47,862 nucleotides of DNA, from contig JAJDWA010000068.1 of the NCBI GenBank assembly GCA_022825825.1, forward strand, positions 1 to 47,862, in the 5' to 3' direction. Under the pieces are notes generated by a model. The model searched no databases, was not told the DNA's origin, and saw nothing but the letters and a program-made list of their open reading frames with translations. How positions within the stretch are numbered: position 1 is the first letter of the stretch; every line of letters starts with the position of its first letter. The position numbers were made by a program, and so were the translations under genes. Below are positions 1 through 8,761 of the stretch, one piece after another. The stretch is from Candidatus Poribacteria bacterium. Lineage in GTDB: Bacteria > Poribacteria > WGA-4E > WGA-3G.

Positions 1-233
1 GGGTAAAACATTTCATCAGATCCAACTTGAACTTTGTGGACAAAGACAGATGCTGTTTGACCTGAGCGAGCATTTTCATGAACATATACAAGAAAAACAC
101 TGATAAACACTGATTTCAGAAGAATTTTGAGAAATATCAGATCTTTATATAAGGGGATTTGGGAGGTTAAAACACCAAAATAACGCTTTTTTCAGTCCAA
201 AATTAGAATTTTTATAAAAAAATTGTTTTTTTC

Positions 234-262
234 TTGACAATCTTCGTACAATATCGTATAAT
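234..262 (+). promoter_or_regulatory. Consensus sigma70-type promoter
   Basis: A TTGACA hexamer at 234-239 is followed by exactly 17 bases and a TATAAT at 257-262. Both boxes are perfect consensus, so transcription should begin near 269-271. It faces the three-gene operon at 549-3038 and would give a leader of about 280 nt. The upstream AT-rich stretch with A and T runs could act as an UP element. No other plausible promoter was seen closer to the first gene. Confidence 0.85.
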
Positions 263-269
263 ATACACG

Positions 270-500
270 ATGTTAAGAAATTCGCGCGTTCTGGATGTTT
301 TTAACGTCGTAGGGGTGCTTACTGAACGCACCGACAGTGTAATTCCAAGTACACTGCCGATGCTAAGCACTGCCGTAATGTAGCTACGACAGGCTGGTTT
401 CTATTTTATCATAATAATAGGCGTAATGTCTATTGAGATAGAGACCAGCAGCCTCTACAAGGATAGAAAAACTTTCTCATTTTCACCTACCCTTGTAGGC
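270..500 (+). promoter_or_regulatory. Highly structured 5' leader, possible cis-regulatory RNA
   Basis: Directly after the predicted transcription start come nested stems: GTCGTAG 306-312 with CTACGAC 384-390, GTGCTTA 315-321 with TAAGCAC 364-370, and CAGTGTA 335-341 with TACACTG 350-356. Two more follow: CTGGTTTCTAT 394-404 with ATAGAGACCAG 438-448 (one G-U pair), and CTACAAGGATAG 455-466 with CTACCCTTGTAG 487-498 (one mismatch). GGTGC at 314-318 could alternatively pair with GCACC at 328-332, giving a mutually exclusive fold. I do not recognise a known riboswitch class. It could also be a mobile hairpin repeat that landed in the leader. Confidence 0.5.
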
Positions 501-548
501 CTGTCCAAACATTTAATCTGCTTCATAATACGAATAAAGGAGCGCAAG

Positions 549-773
549 ATGAGACAGTACTACAACCCACTTCTCACTTCAATTATTATTGTTACATTTA
601 TGATAACAAGCGGTTTGCTGCTGTTTGGCACTTACGATGCTACACAGGCAGACACGTTTGACTGTGAACGGATTAAGTCGGACTGTTTCCCGCGTGGCGA
701 AAGACCGACTTGTCCGAATATGGACCTAACCCCATGCTGCCCAATAGACGCAGCAAAAGAGAGGAGAAACTGA
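549..773 (+). CDS. Small Cys-rich membrane-anchored or secreted protein
   Basis: A 74-residue protein with no recognised family. The frame is open from 426, but the ATG at 549 has an AAAGGAG ribosome binding site just upstream and places a hydrophobic segment (about residues 8-30) right at the N terminus, as in a signal peptide or anchor. The mature part has five cysteines in about 40 residues (motifs FDCER, SDCFPR, PTCPN, PCCPID), which suggests disulfides or metal binding outside the cytoplasm. Its stop at 773 is followed one base later by the next start, so the two genes are translationally coupled. Function unknown. Confidence 0.6.
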   Translation: MRQYYNPLLTSIIIVTFMITSGLLLFGTYDATQADTFDCERIKSDCFPRGERPTCPNMDLTPCCPIDAAKERRN

Positions 774-774
774 C

Positions 775-1446
775 ATGTATAAAAAACTGTTTTGGGGACT
801 TAGTATCCTCATGCTACTCATCGTCACTGTGTTTGTTTTTATGACAGTGCGCAATCGGACTGAGATTCGGCAACTCAAAGAAGAGGCTGCCGAGGCAGAA
901 AAACTATCGGAAGATCGCAACAAGCACCTGGTCCAACAACCAGACGTGGGCAATAAACCGCCACAAGAGGCAAAAGATGGTTTCAAGTGGGAATGGCACG
1001 GGGACCACTGGCACGAAATGCCGGTAGCACAAACCGAAGTGCCGCGCCAAACGCCTGTCAATATTTACGAGCAAAAACGGCTACAAAGACAAGCTGAAGC
1101 ACGAGCAGAAGAAGACAAGCTAAATGCAGCGTATGCAGCAGCAAAAACTGCACGTGAAAAGAATCAGATATACATGGATGAATTGAAAAATTATCCAGTT
1201 ATGATAGATGAATATAATTTCTACAAGGAACATCCTGATTTTGATCCTGATACTGCATCACCAGAACTTTATGCCAAGTGGCGGGCTGCTGTCCGTGCCA
1301 AGCACGCAAAAATGAGAGCCTGGGCGGATGAAATCACGGCCAGGCATAGAAGCATGGGCACACCGATGGATCAGGCACCAAAGAATCCGAAACCGATAAT
1401 CGTACGCCCTGATCCGCCTCATCAAGAAGAAGGAGGTGACGAATAA
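775..1446 (+). CDS. Single-pass membrane protein with coiled-coil region
   Basis: A 223-residue protein of unknown function. Residues about 5-24 form a hydrophobic helix, followed by a charged, Glu/Lys/Arg-rich segment that looks coiled-coil (about 27-48). A short aromatic and histidine-rich motif follows (KWEWHGDHWHEMP, about residues 79-91). A second Ala/Lys/Glu-rich helical region covers about 100-135 and the C terminus is Pro-rich. The WHGDHWHE motif could bind metal; this is inference. It is coupled to the upstream gene (1-nt gap) and its stop overlaps the next gene's ATG (TAATG), so the three genes form one operon. Confidence 0.7.
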   Translation: MYKKLFWGLSILMLLIVTVFVFMTVRNRTEIRQLKEEAAEAEKLSEDRNKHLVQQPDVGNKPPQEAKDGFKWEWHGDHWHEMPVAQTEVPRQTPVNIYEQKRLQRQAEARAEEDKLNAAYAAAKTAREKNQIYMDELKNYPVMIDEYNFYKEHPDFDPDTASPELYAKWRAAVRAKHAKMRAWADEITARHRSMGTPMDQAPKNPKPIIVRPDPPHQEEGGDE

Positions 1447-3038
1447 TGTTAAACTTCAAACGTTCAATCTTCCCGATACTTATGATGTGTGCGGTTATCC
1501 TATGTATCAGTTTTGCTGCTGATGAAGAATTACCACCTCTTGATATCACAACCAGTTCTGGTTCAAGGCACACGATTGCAACCTTTGCTGATGCAGAAAG
1601 AAAGTGGGGTATTTTTGAAGGTAAATTAACCACTGCGCGAAGTGAGTTGACCGGCTTGAAATTAGATCTCAACATTATTCAAATGGGTATTGATGGTGAA
1701 GTGGAAAAACTTGAGAAAATCAAAGCATCTGCTAAGACGTTTATGGTAGCGGGTAAGCAGTACGGTGGTGCTGTATTTGTCGGCATAATTATTGATCTGT
1801 TTAATGCAGGTAACACTTATGAGCTTAATCTGAAGAAAATAAACAAGTATGCCGAGATTGCTTCCAAGAATGTTGACATCGCTACCGCTTTTTCGGATCG
1901 CGAAAAGTTTTACGCAGAATATGTAAAGCGTTGGGAGCACAAACATGGCCCAAATAATTCTGCGGAACAGAGGACTAACGAAGGCAGTTTAGCGTCTATG
2001 CAGGAATCTATTCCACCATTGGCTGTTTATTGTGGTGGCGGTTGTGGCGATTGGTGGTATGACATTAATCATGCCGAGTCTTATATGGGTCGTCCTCGTG
2101 GCAGAGGTGTGTTTCTTTTTGAACTGATCGATTCTGCGAAAAGTCACGAGACAACCTGTAAAGGTTGTCGTGAAGACTATTGGACGTGTAACACAATACA
2201 AGACAAAAAACATGAGCTCTTGTATTGTGGTAAACCGATTGAATACTATATGCATGATAGTCTTTCGGGGACCTGGGCATATTTTTCTGTAGGACAATGT
2301 GGCGATTCATACCGCGGATGTGATGATCCCAAGAAGAAGATTTCTCATCAGTATTCAGCTGTCATGTTAGGTGGCACCGACTCTTTTGGCAATCAGGGGT
2401 ATTATGTAGCCTCCTATAAGGGAAATCCCCCCACCGCACATGGAAAGGGAAGCGACACAGCACCATCGGTGTCTATCAATGGTCCCAATGGTGTAGGTGT
2501 GGATGAAAATCGTATTGACAAAACCCCGAATTGCGATACGTGTATGGACGGCAGTAGGTTTTGTCCGAATGCCAGCACAAGGCATGAGATTGTCAACGCT
2601 CAGCCCCCCTCGCCATCTCCGCCTGATAACTCTCCGCCGGAGATGCATCCGTGTGGTGTTCATGAGGCGTGGCAATCGGGGGATCATTCTTGGATAACGC
2701 CGGCTTGTGGTATAGCCTTGCATGCGGGGTATGCGTGTCAAATCACAGACAATCATAAGAACGCGGTCATCTGTCCCCGGGATAGTTTCAATAATGCTTG
2801 TGAGCATGGCAGTTACTATCCCTGTTTCGCGCATGAACACGTGTATCCGACACCGGTCATTCCACCACAAGAGGAGACGTGTGCCAATGGGCACTCTTAC
2901 GATCCGACAAATACAGAGGAGAACAACAATCACCGGACGCGCACGTGTCGATGGTGCAGTCAAACGTGGCAGAAGTGCGTGAGTGCGGCGCCTCAGTGTT
3001 TGGTCAAGACGAATCGAAAATGCTGGGCGATAGAGTAG
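1446..3038 (+). CDS. Secreted Cys/His-rich protein of unknown function
   Basis: A 530-residue protein starting with a signal peptide (hydrophobic residues about 9-24, cleavage near AFA or SFA-A). Residues about 40-190 are helical and possibly coiled-coil, with a hydrophobic Gly/Val/Ile stretch near 100-112. The rest is rich in Cys, His, Gly and Pro, with many CxxC-like pairs (CGGGCG, CKGC, CDTC, CRWC) spread over about 300 residues. Such density suggests multiple disulfides or metal sites in an extracytoplasmic protein. No catalytic motif is recognised. The start overlaps the preceding stop by one base, so it is translated in series with its neighbours. The strong hairpin at 3061-3088 ends the unit. 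Confidence 0.7.
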   Translation: MLNFKRSIFPILMMCAVILCISFAADEELPPLDITTSSGSRHTIATFADAERKWGIFEGKLTTARSELTGLKLDLNIIQMGIDGEVEKLEKIKASAKTFMVAGKQYGGAVFVGIIIDLFNAGNTYELNLKKINKYAEIASKNVDIATAFSDREKFYAEYVKRWEHKHGPNNSAEQRTNEGSLASMQESIPPLAVYCGGGCGDWWYDINHAESYMGRPRGRGVFLFELIDSAKSHETTCKGCREDYWTCNTIQDKKHELLYCGKPIEYYMHDSLSGTWAYFSVGQCGDSYRGCDDPKKKISHQYSAVMLGGTDSFGNQGYYVASYKGNPPTAHGKGSDTAPSVSINGPNGVGVDENRIDKTPNCDTCMDGSRFCPNASTRHEIVNAQPPSPSPPDNSPPEMHPCGVHEAWQSGDHSWITPACGIALHAGYACQITDNHKNAVICPRDSFNNACEHGSYYPCFAHEHVYPTPVIPPQEETCANGHSYDPTNTEENNNHRTRTCRWCSQTWQKCVSAAPQCLVKTNRKCWAIE

Positions 3039-3060
3039 CCACAGCGCAAACTTATCTCAC

Positions 3061-3100
3061 AGGCAGGTACCCTTTTGGGCGCCTGCCTATTTCTTTATGT
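3061..3100 (+). terminator. Intrinsic terminator of the 549-3038 operon
   Basis: AGGCAGG at 3061-3067 pairs with CCTGCCT at 3082-3088. Inside it CCC pairs with GGG around a TTTT loop, and a T-rich tract (ATTTCTTTAT) follows. It lies 23 nt after the stop of the last operon gene. Confidence 0.75.
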
Positions 3101-3155
3101 GTGCTGGGATGTGCCTTGTTTTAGAGTAGCACAAACTTTATTCGGTTCGGTTTAC

Positions 3156-3263
3156 TAGTGCTTAGTCAAGCACTAATTGATGGGCTTGAAAGGGTCGGGA
3201 ATCGGAGTTCCCTCCTACTGTAAGCAATCCATCGGTAGGAGCGATCTCCGAATCGCGACCTAC
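3156..3263. repeat. Intergenic hairpin repeats (two adjacent elements)
   Basis: A perfect 8-bp hairpin, TAGTGCTT 3156-3163 with AAGCACTA 3168-3175, precedes an imperfect inverted repeat of about 27 bp (arms 3192-3218 and 3235-3263). The second arm reads GTAGGAGCGATCTCCGAATC and resembles the hairpins at 10564, 26168 and 36042. These look like copies of a short dispersed palindromic repeat. The 3039-3332 gap holds nothing else apart from the terminator. Confidence 0.6.
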
Positions 3264-3332
3264 AATAACATATTGACATAGCACTAACCGCATCTACAGG
3301 CTGATAGGAAATTAACTTGATTAGACGTTTCT

Positions 3333-4400
3333 CTATTTAGCCTTAATTTCTTCCCATGTGCGGCTGTACTGCTGTGTAAAATCACCTGGGTCTTTTATCC
3401 ACTCAAGCGATTCTAATATCTCTTCTGAAGGATATATAAATTTATGTTTTAACAAATTTTCTGGTAAGTGTTCTTTGGCAGCTGGAACACAAGTTGCATA
3501 CATGGTAAAAGCAGATATTTTGGCATTGACTTCTGGACGGAGGAGATAATTGATAAACTTTTCGGCGAGATCTTTGTGGGGGGCGGACTTAGGAATACAG
3601 ACATTATCAATAAATTGGCTTGATCCCTCTTTTGGTATCACATAACGAATAAAAGAGCGTTTCTCCGCTGAGCGGAATGCATCGCCACTCCAACAGTGCG
3701 CCATGACGACATCCCCTGCTATAAGAATTTCTTCTGCTTCACTTTTATACTGCTTGACAAGCGGTTTCTGCTCAATTAATTTTTCTTTTGCTTGTTTAAG
3801 TTCTTCTGGGTCAGTTGTATTGAAACTATATCCAAGTATTTTTAAAGCGACACCCAGTGTTTCACGCTGGTCATCAAGCATACTGAACTGGTTTTTATAT
3901 TTTTCGTCCCAAAGCACTGTCCAGCTATCGGGTGCTGGTGAAATCACAGATGAATCGTAGGCGATTCCGGCAGTACCAAACGTATACGGCACAGAATAAC
4001 GGTTTTCAGGATCAAAGTACTTATTGGTGAACAACGGACTGATGTTCTTAAAGTTAGGTATGTTGTCATGATTCAACTCAGCTAACAGATTTTCCTTCAC
4101 CATTTTAGAAACCATATAATCTGATGGCATAATAATGTCGTAACCTGTAGCGCCAGCGGATATTTTAGCGAGTAGATCTTCGTTGGAACCGTAAGTGTCA
4201 ACAACTACATTCACATCAAACTCTTTCTCAAATTCTGAGCGGATTTCTTCACTGACATATCCTGACCAAGTAAAGATGTTCAGCTGGTTCTTCTGATCGC
4301 CGCAACTATTTAAGAAAATAATGAGAAAAAGGAATCCTAAGAAGATATACCTATTTGATATATTGTGCGAAATAAAACGTATTTTAGAAAAAAGTGACAT
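3333..4400 (-). CDS. potD: Spermidine/putrescine-type ABC transporter substrate-binding lipoprotein
   Basis: About 355 residues. An N-terminal hydrophobic segment ends in a lipobox-like LNSC, so the mature protein should be a lipoprotein held at the outer face of the cytoplasmic membrane. The mature part begins with the PotD/PotF family signature (NIFTWSGYVSEE) and continues with KISAGATGYDIIMPSDYMV and later family segments, consistent with a periplasmic binding protein for polyamines. The ATG at 4400 is preferred over 4412 because GGAGGAAAG sits immediately before it. No permease or ATPase genes adjoin it, so its transporter partners must lie elsewhere. Specificity for spermidine versus putrescine cannot be read from sequence alone. 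Confidence 0.85.
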   Translation of the reverse strand: MSLFSKIRFISHNISNRYIFLGFLFLIIFLNSCGDQKNQLNIFTWSGYVSEEIRSEFEKEFDVNVVVDTYGSNEDLLAKISAGATGYDIIMPSDYMVSKMVKENLLAELNHDNIPNFKNISPLFTNKYFDPENRYSVPYTFGTAGIAYDSSVISPAPDSWTVLWDEKYKNQFSMLDDQRETLGVALKILGYSFNTTDPEELKQAKEKLIEQKPLVKQYKSEAEEILIAGDVVMAHCWSGDAFRSAEKRSFIRYVIPKEGSSQFIDNVCIPKSAPHKDLAEKFINYLLRPEVNAKISAFTMYATCVPAAKEHLPENLLKHKFIYPSEEILESLEWIKDPGDFTQQYSRTWEEIKAK

Positions 4401-4533
4401 ACTTTCCTCCATTCGTATCTGTTTTGATGTTAATTAAGGGCGATTACATTCGTCTAAAACGGACCGTCTTGTCCACGAGTAACTCAGAAATTGACAAGGT
4501 CTTCTAATTATGCTAATCTACGGACAAGTAGGT

Positions 4534-4899
4534 TTATTCATCGTTATTTTCAGTTGGGAGTTCTGCTGCCTTCCAGCCGCGGAATCCGCCAGTTAGGACT
4601 GAAACGTTCTCATAACCCATATTTTTTAAGGTGTGTGCTGAAAGCGTAGCACGCGTGCCACCACCACAATAAGTAACGATGTGTGTCCTCTCATCAGGGG
4701 CAACTTCATCAATGTCAAGTTCAAGATAACCGCGAGGCAGCGAAACAGCATTGGGTAAGTGTTCTTCGTTGTAGTCCGGTTCGTCACGAACATCTAATAG
4801 GATGACAGAATCGCCTGCTTCTGTAAGTTCATCAGGTGAAATATGTCCAACATTCGCTTTCGCTTCAGCGACAAGTTCTTTTAGCGTTTTCAATGGCAT
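4534..4899 (-). CDS. Rhodanese-like domain protein
   Basis: A 121-residue single rhodanese domain. The active-site loop CGGGTR carries the catalytic cysteine (C78) that would form a persulfide, and the typical ILLDVRDEPDYNEEHLPNA segment is at residues about 33-51. Family members transfer sulfane sulfur or act as persulfide carriers or sensors. There is no signal peptide, so it is cytoplasmic. A good ribosome binding site precedes the start (GGAGAATAACT). It is divergent from the oxidoreductase genes that start at 5042 and is probably monocistronic. The substrate is unknown. Confidence 0.85.
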   Translation of the reverse strand: MPLKTLKELVAEAKANVGHISPDELTEAGDSVILLDVRDEPDYNEEHLPNAVSLPRGYLELDIDEVAPDERTHIVTYCGGGTRATLSAHTLKNMGYENVSVLTGGFRGWKAAELPTENNDE

Positions 4900-5041
4900 A
4901 GTTATTCTCCGTAAGTGTTAAAGATGTAATTTATGTTGATCGGAATATGGCATTTTAAATACAAAAACCAGTATATAAAATATATCATAAAGTGCCAGAA
5001 CCGTCAAATTTTTTCTGTTACCAAATTTAGAAGGAGAACAA

Positions 5042-5485
5042 ATGGAATTACTTAAAAAATCAGTTGATTCGGTAATCGAGAAAGATCGAATTGGGAGTCC
5101 TGTGTTTCTAAGATGTATGCTTCATATCGCAAGTGAAACATCCAGCCTACTGCAACCGGCTGCTGAAATTGTTGCACTCTCAAATGGGTGGATGCCGTCA
5201 CAACCACAGCGTATCTATGCTCAGGGCGATGTGAACGCGACGCAGGTTACATTAATGATTCAATATACAGATGGGCAGATGGCAGTGTTAAGTGTGAATC
5301 GGGTTGATACTGAAACAGCAATTAACATCATGCTGGTTGGTAATAAAGGTGTTATCTACCATGAAACTCCAATAGGCAGAAACTATCTAAGTGCTACTCC
5401 GCCTCAACTTACTGATATGGGTGAACTGACAGCGGTTATCTCCGATGCACTTACAACTGGTCAACCTATAGTGGTGGAGGGATAA
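5042..5485 (+). CDS. Hypothetical partner of Gfo/Idh/MocA oxidoreductase
   Basis: A 147-residue protein with a strong ribosome binding site (AGAAGGAGAACAA). Residues about 55-120 (IYAQGDVNATQVTLMIQ, MAVLSVNRV, GNKGVIYHE) resemble the beta-sheet C-terminal half of Gfo/Idh/MocA oxidoreductases, but no Rossmann nucleotide-binding domain is present. The stop lies two bases before the start of a full-length Gfo/Idh/MocA gene, so the two are co-translated and may form a complex. It may be a stand-alone accessory or substrate-binding subunit; a decayed paralogue is less likely because the frame is clean. Confidence 0.6.
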   Translation: MELLKKSVDSVIEKDRIGSPVFLRCMLHIASETSSLLQPAAEIVALSNGWMPSQPQRIYAQGDVNATQVTLMIQYTDGQMAVLSVNRVDTETAINIMLVGNKGVIYHETPIGRNYLSATPPQLTDMGELTAVISDALTTGQPIVVEG

Positions 5486-5487
5486 AC

Positions 5488-6636
5488 ATGCAAAAAAACG
5501 GAAAATACGGTGTTCTACTGCTCGGTGGACATCGCACACATCAAGAGAATTACGCACAATTGTTTGCTAACGATCCTCGTTGTCAACTTGTTGCATTTGC
5601 TGATGAAAAAGACGCACCTACGGAACGGATAGAATTGGCACGTTCCCTTGCAAAACAATTAAATCTGCCCTTCATTCCTGACCTTGATGAGGCATTAGCA
5701 CGCAATGATGTGCATGTTGTAAGTCTCTGCACCGAAGTAGAACGTCGTGGACGTGTTGGGGCAAGGTGTGCTGAAGCAGGAAAGCACGTCTACCTTGATA
5801 AACCGATGGCGCTCAATCCCGAACACGCCAACCAAATTGTTAACGCTGTTGCTAAAAGCGGTATTAGAACACAGATGTTCAGTAACATTCATAGCACTTG
5901 GGCACGTACAGTCAAACAAGGATTGGACAGTGGACGCATCGGTAAACTACGGGCGATTCATTGCGATGTCCTGTTTGCTAAAGGCCATCCGGGAACTGCA
6001 CCTGTTGGGAAAAAACGGAGACAGAAACCGAAATTGGAAAGGTATAGTTTTGTGGAAGCAAAACCTGAAATGTTTGATATCGGTGTTTATGCTGTGTCGA
6101 TGGTGAATTGGTTGACGCAGAAACGGGTGCAGCATGTGTTCGGTGGAACAGCGAATTACTTTTTCAAAGAACATCACGGCTGCGACTTAGAGGACTTCGG
6201 CGCATTGGTTTTAACATTAGCGGATGATATTACCGCAACCATTGCAGCTGGGCGTTACGGATGGCAGAGCCATGCACGAGGGGGTGTGCAAAAGGTGTCC
6301 CTCATCGGCACTGACGCTACCTTTACCTTTGATGCTTCAGCAAACAGGTTGGAAGTGTTCGCAGCAGAACCAGCGTTTGAACCACCAACACCACACCCAC
6401 TTGACCCAATGGGGATGTGGAGTAGCACACAAGCAGAAATTAAAATGCAACCAAAGCAGCACTGGATAGATGTCAGCAGTGAAAATGATGGACAGCGAGA
6501 GTTCAGCGCGTTTATTGATTGTATTGAAAACGGGGTGGAGAGTGAGATGAATGCAGAATTTGCTGCACATTCGGTTGAAATTATATCTGCAGGATACCGT
6601 TCTGCTGCAAGCGGAGAGGTTATTAGTCTATGTTAA
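5488..6636 (+). CDS. Gfo/Idh/MocA family oxidoreductase
   Basis: A 382-residue NAD(P)-dependent dehydrogenase-like protein. The N-terminal Rossmann fold has a modified glycine motif (GVLLLGGHRTHQENY), then VHVVSLCTEVERRG and the family signature AGKHVYLDKPMA, in which the lysine of D/E-K-P is the usual catalytic lysine. The C-terminal alpha/beta domain includes DIGVYAVSMVNWL. The family acts on sugars, inositols and related polyols; the substrate cannot be predicted. It is coupled to the 147-residue gene upstream (2-nt gap) and the pair looks like one functional unit. Confidence 0.85.
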   Translation: MQKNGKYGVLLLGGHRTHQENYAQLFANDPRCQLVAFADEKDAPTERIELARSLAKQLNLPFIPDLDEALARNDVHVVSLCTEVERRGRVGARCAEAGKHVYLDKPMALNPEHANQIVNAVAKSGIRTQMFSNIHSTWARTVKQGLDSGRIGKLRAIHCDVLFAKGHPGTAPVGKKRRQKPKLERYSFVEAKPEMFDIGVYAVSMVNWLTQKRVQHVFGGTANYFFKEHHGCDLEDFGALVLTLADDITATIAAGRYGWQSHARGGVQKVSLIGTDATFTFDASANRLEVFAAEPAFEPPTPHPLDPMGMWSSTQAEIKMQPKQHWIDVSSENDGQREFSAFIDCIENGVESEMNAEFAAHSVEIISAGYRSAASGEVISLC

Positions 6637-6673
6637 TGAAGATTGTCTGATTTTTGTATTAGCTGTATTTCTG

Positions 6674-8482
6674 TTATCCTCTAACCCCTATAGCTTCTAA
6701 CTGTGCAATCTGTTTCAACCATGAATCACGAATTTCGGGGGAATAATCACCCGGAAGTAGAGATTTACGGGTGCAATTTAAGAACGCTTGCAAGGTTTGA
6801 TACTGCCGTATCGGACCGATATTTGGCAGAATTCTATCCGAAATCACATCAACGATTTCGTCTACAGACAACTTATCTTTGCGGTTTTTAGCAGCTTCCA
6901 GGTCAGCACGCAAAGATGCGAAACTGGCGGCTGAATACCCCTCAGTCAGTGATAGTAGGAGTTTAAACGACTCATCTGGAATTTCGCCACTAAAAACGTT
7001 GCTGAGCGTCCATTTTAGAAATGTCTCGCGATCTTCACCCGTTGGATCGAGAACTGGAATTACAATGTCTCCCACCCTACCCTCTCTTCGTAGATCAGGC
7101 GAGAGATTATAGATGCGTGCTGTCATAAGCAGCCACGTTATATTTCCGCGTAGCTGCGGATCAGACATCATCGCCTGCAATTTCCCTGTGAGTCTGCGCT
7201 CAGTGGCGTGTGCATCCCTTCCAACATCACCGAACTGTGTATCCGCTTCATCAACAAAGATCAGCACATTCACAAGTGCCATCAGCAAACGCCTGAGACG
7301 TTCAAAAATAACATCTGTCTGTCCGAACCACATACTTCGGATATTTTTGAGGACTAATACTGGGATATCAAGTTCACCCGCCACCCCTTCAAAGATGAAG
7401 GTTTTTCCACTCCCGATAGGTCCACATACGCTCAATCCAGAGATAGAATCTTTTCCTGTGGAGGTAATGCGCGGAATAATCTGTGTCCTTAAAAAATCAA
7501 CCAGTTTCTGATTACCTACAATATCTTTGAGAGAATGAGCAGGTTTTTTAAATTCTACGACATCCTCCCCTAACTGTGTTTGAATAAACTCAGATACTTT
7601 TTCTATTACGTTATCGGGCCGAAGTTTCTCTCCAGAATAGCACACTGAAACGAGCAGCTGGCGCAAAGCTTGAATTGATAATCCTGCTGTTAAAACAGCA
7701 AGCTGAGATTGGCTACCCCATAGATTTAGTTCTTTTTCTGAAGGTTTTTGTGTTCTGTTAAACCATGAGATAAAATGTCTACGCTCTTCTATCTGTGGTG
7801 ATTGAATTTCTACGTCAACGACTTGCGGCAAGCGCATAATGCGGGAGTTTATCAAGCTCTTTGATTCCGCGATAAAGACAACTGTGTCAGTAGCCTTCAT
7901 AAAATCGGAATCAGAAATCCAATCCTGCACGATGCTAATCCTATGCCTATCAGCTAAATTCAGACTGCGGATTTCCCCTTCTGGGAGCAGCATATCCGTT
8001 GCTTCAATAATGATAAGCAATTTTTCCGATAAAAGTTTTTCGCCGTGGGCATCCTTTGTTCTCGAAATCAGACAAAATTGTCGTAGCAGTTCAAATGCTA
8101 ACGTTGGACTACCAATGGCATCGTTCAGATATTGTTCAAACAAACCATCAGAACTGTCTAAAGATTTATCTGCTTTGGGGTTGGAGTCTTCTGATCGGTT
8201 AGGGAGTGCGAAAAGACTTGTAGTTTTTCGCTGGGAAGATTCCGTATTCCCCCGCCACGCGTAGAAAGCCTTTTCCAACTTTTCTCGATCAGTTTGGCGT
8301 AGAAAGCGAAGTGGTCCGTTGAGTTCATATACTATAAGGAGAAAGCCGGGGACATCCCAGCTTTGTGTAAGGAAAGGGAGGAGAGGTATATAATCTTCTT
8401 CTTCGGACTCTTCAACAAAAAACAGGTCATGGATATTCCCGTGAAGCACAATGCTGCGCGAAGTGCCGGAATTAATAAGCAT
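6674..8482 (-). CDS. Double-AAA ATPase linked to PspA, Vps4-like
   Basis: At least 602 residues. The C-terminal half is a classical AAA module: Walker A GPIGSGKT (354-361), pore loop MWFGQTD (384-390), Walker B VLIFVDEAD (406-414), a sensor-1 stretch, and arginine-finger-like RREGR (465-469). The N-terminal half looks like a second AAA fold that lacks Walker A; a Walker B-like LLIIIEATD (155-163) and a sensor-1-like VVFIAES remain. It lies downstream of two PspA genes on the same strand, so it probably remodels or disassembles PspA polymers as Vps4 does for ESCRT-III. That role is inferred. The ATG at 8482 lacks a ribosome binding site. A perfect GGAGGG at 8535-8540 instead sits 7 nt before an in-frame ATC at 8527, and the 15 intervening codons read as plausible protein, so the true start may be 8527. 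Confidence 0.8.
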   Translation of the reverse strand: MLINSGTSRSIVLHGNIHDLFFVEESEEEDYIPLLPFLTQSWDVPGFLLIVYELNGPLRFLRQTDREKLEKAFYAWRGNTESSQRKTTSLFALPNRSEDSNPKADKSLDSSDGLFEQYLNDAIGSPTLAFELLRQFCLISRTKDAHGEKLLSEKLLIIIEATDMLLPEGEIRSLNLADRHRISIVQDWISDSDFMKATDTVVFIAESKSLINSRIMRLPQVVDVEIQSPQIEERRHFISWFNRTQKPSEKELNLWGSQSQLAVLTAGLSIQALRQLLVSVCYSGEKLRPDNVIEKVSEFIQTQLGEDVVEFKKPAHSLKDIVGNQKLVDFLRTQIIPRITSTGKDSISGLSVCGPIGSGKTFIFEGVAGELDIPVLVLKNIRSMWFGQTDVIFERLRRLLMALVNVLIFVDEADTQFGDVGRDAHATERRLTGKLQAMMSDPQLRGNITWLLMTARIYNLSPDLRREGRVGDIVIPVLDPTGEDRETFLKWTLSNVFSGEIPDESFKLLLSLTEGYSAASFASLRADLEAAKNRKDKLSVDEIVDVISDRILPNIGPIRQYQTLQAFLNCTRKSLLPGDYSPEIRDSWLKQIAQLEAIGVRG

Positions 8483-8761
8483 TCCAGCTTCAGACCTGAA
8501 TTGGTAAGTAGGCTCCTTAACAGCGATCTTTTTACCCTCCGATTAGTTTTCGGGTTTTCTCAATTTCAGCTGGGAGTCTCAAGTTGGATCACGTTTTACA
8601 GATTCCAAAGCATGCTCTGCTTTGATTCACAGTGAAGTCCTCAAGCCAAAGATCAAATTATAAGTAAACTTAATGCCCTATCTATCTTGTTCCAAACGTA
8701 CGCGGCCGTCTATGCCCCGTATCTGAAGAAAAGTAATTAGTATAGAGACCACTGCCACACT

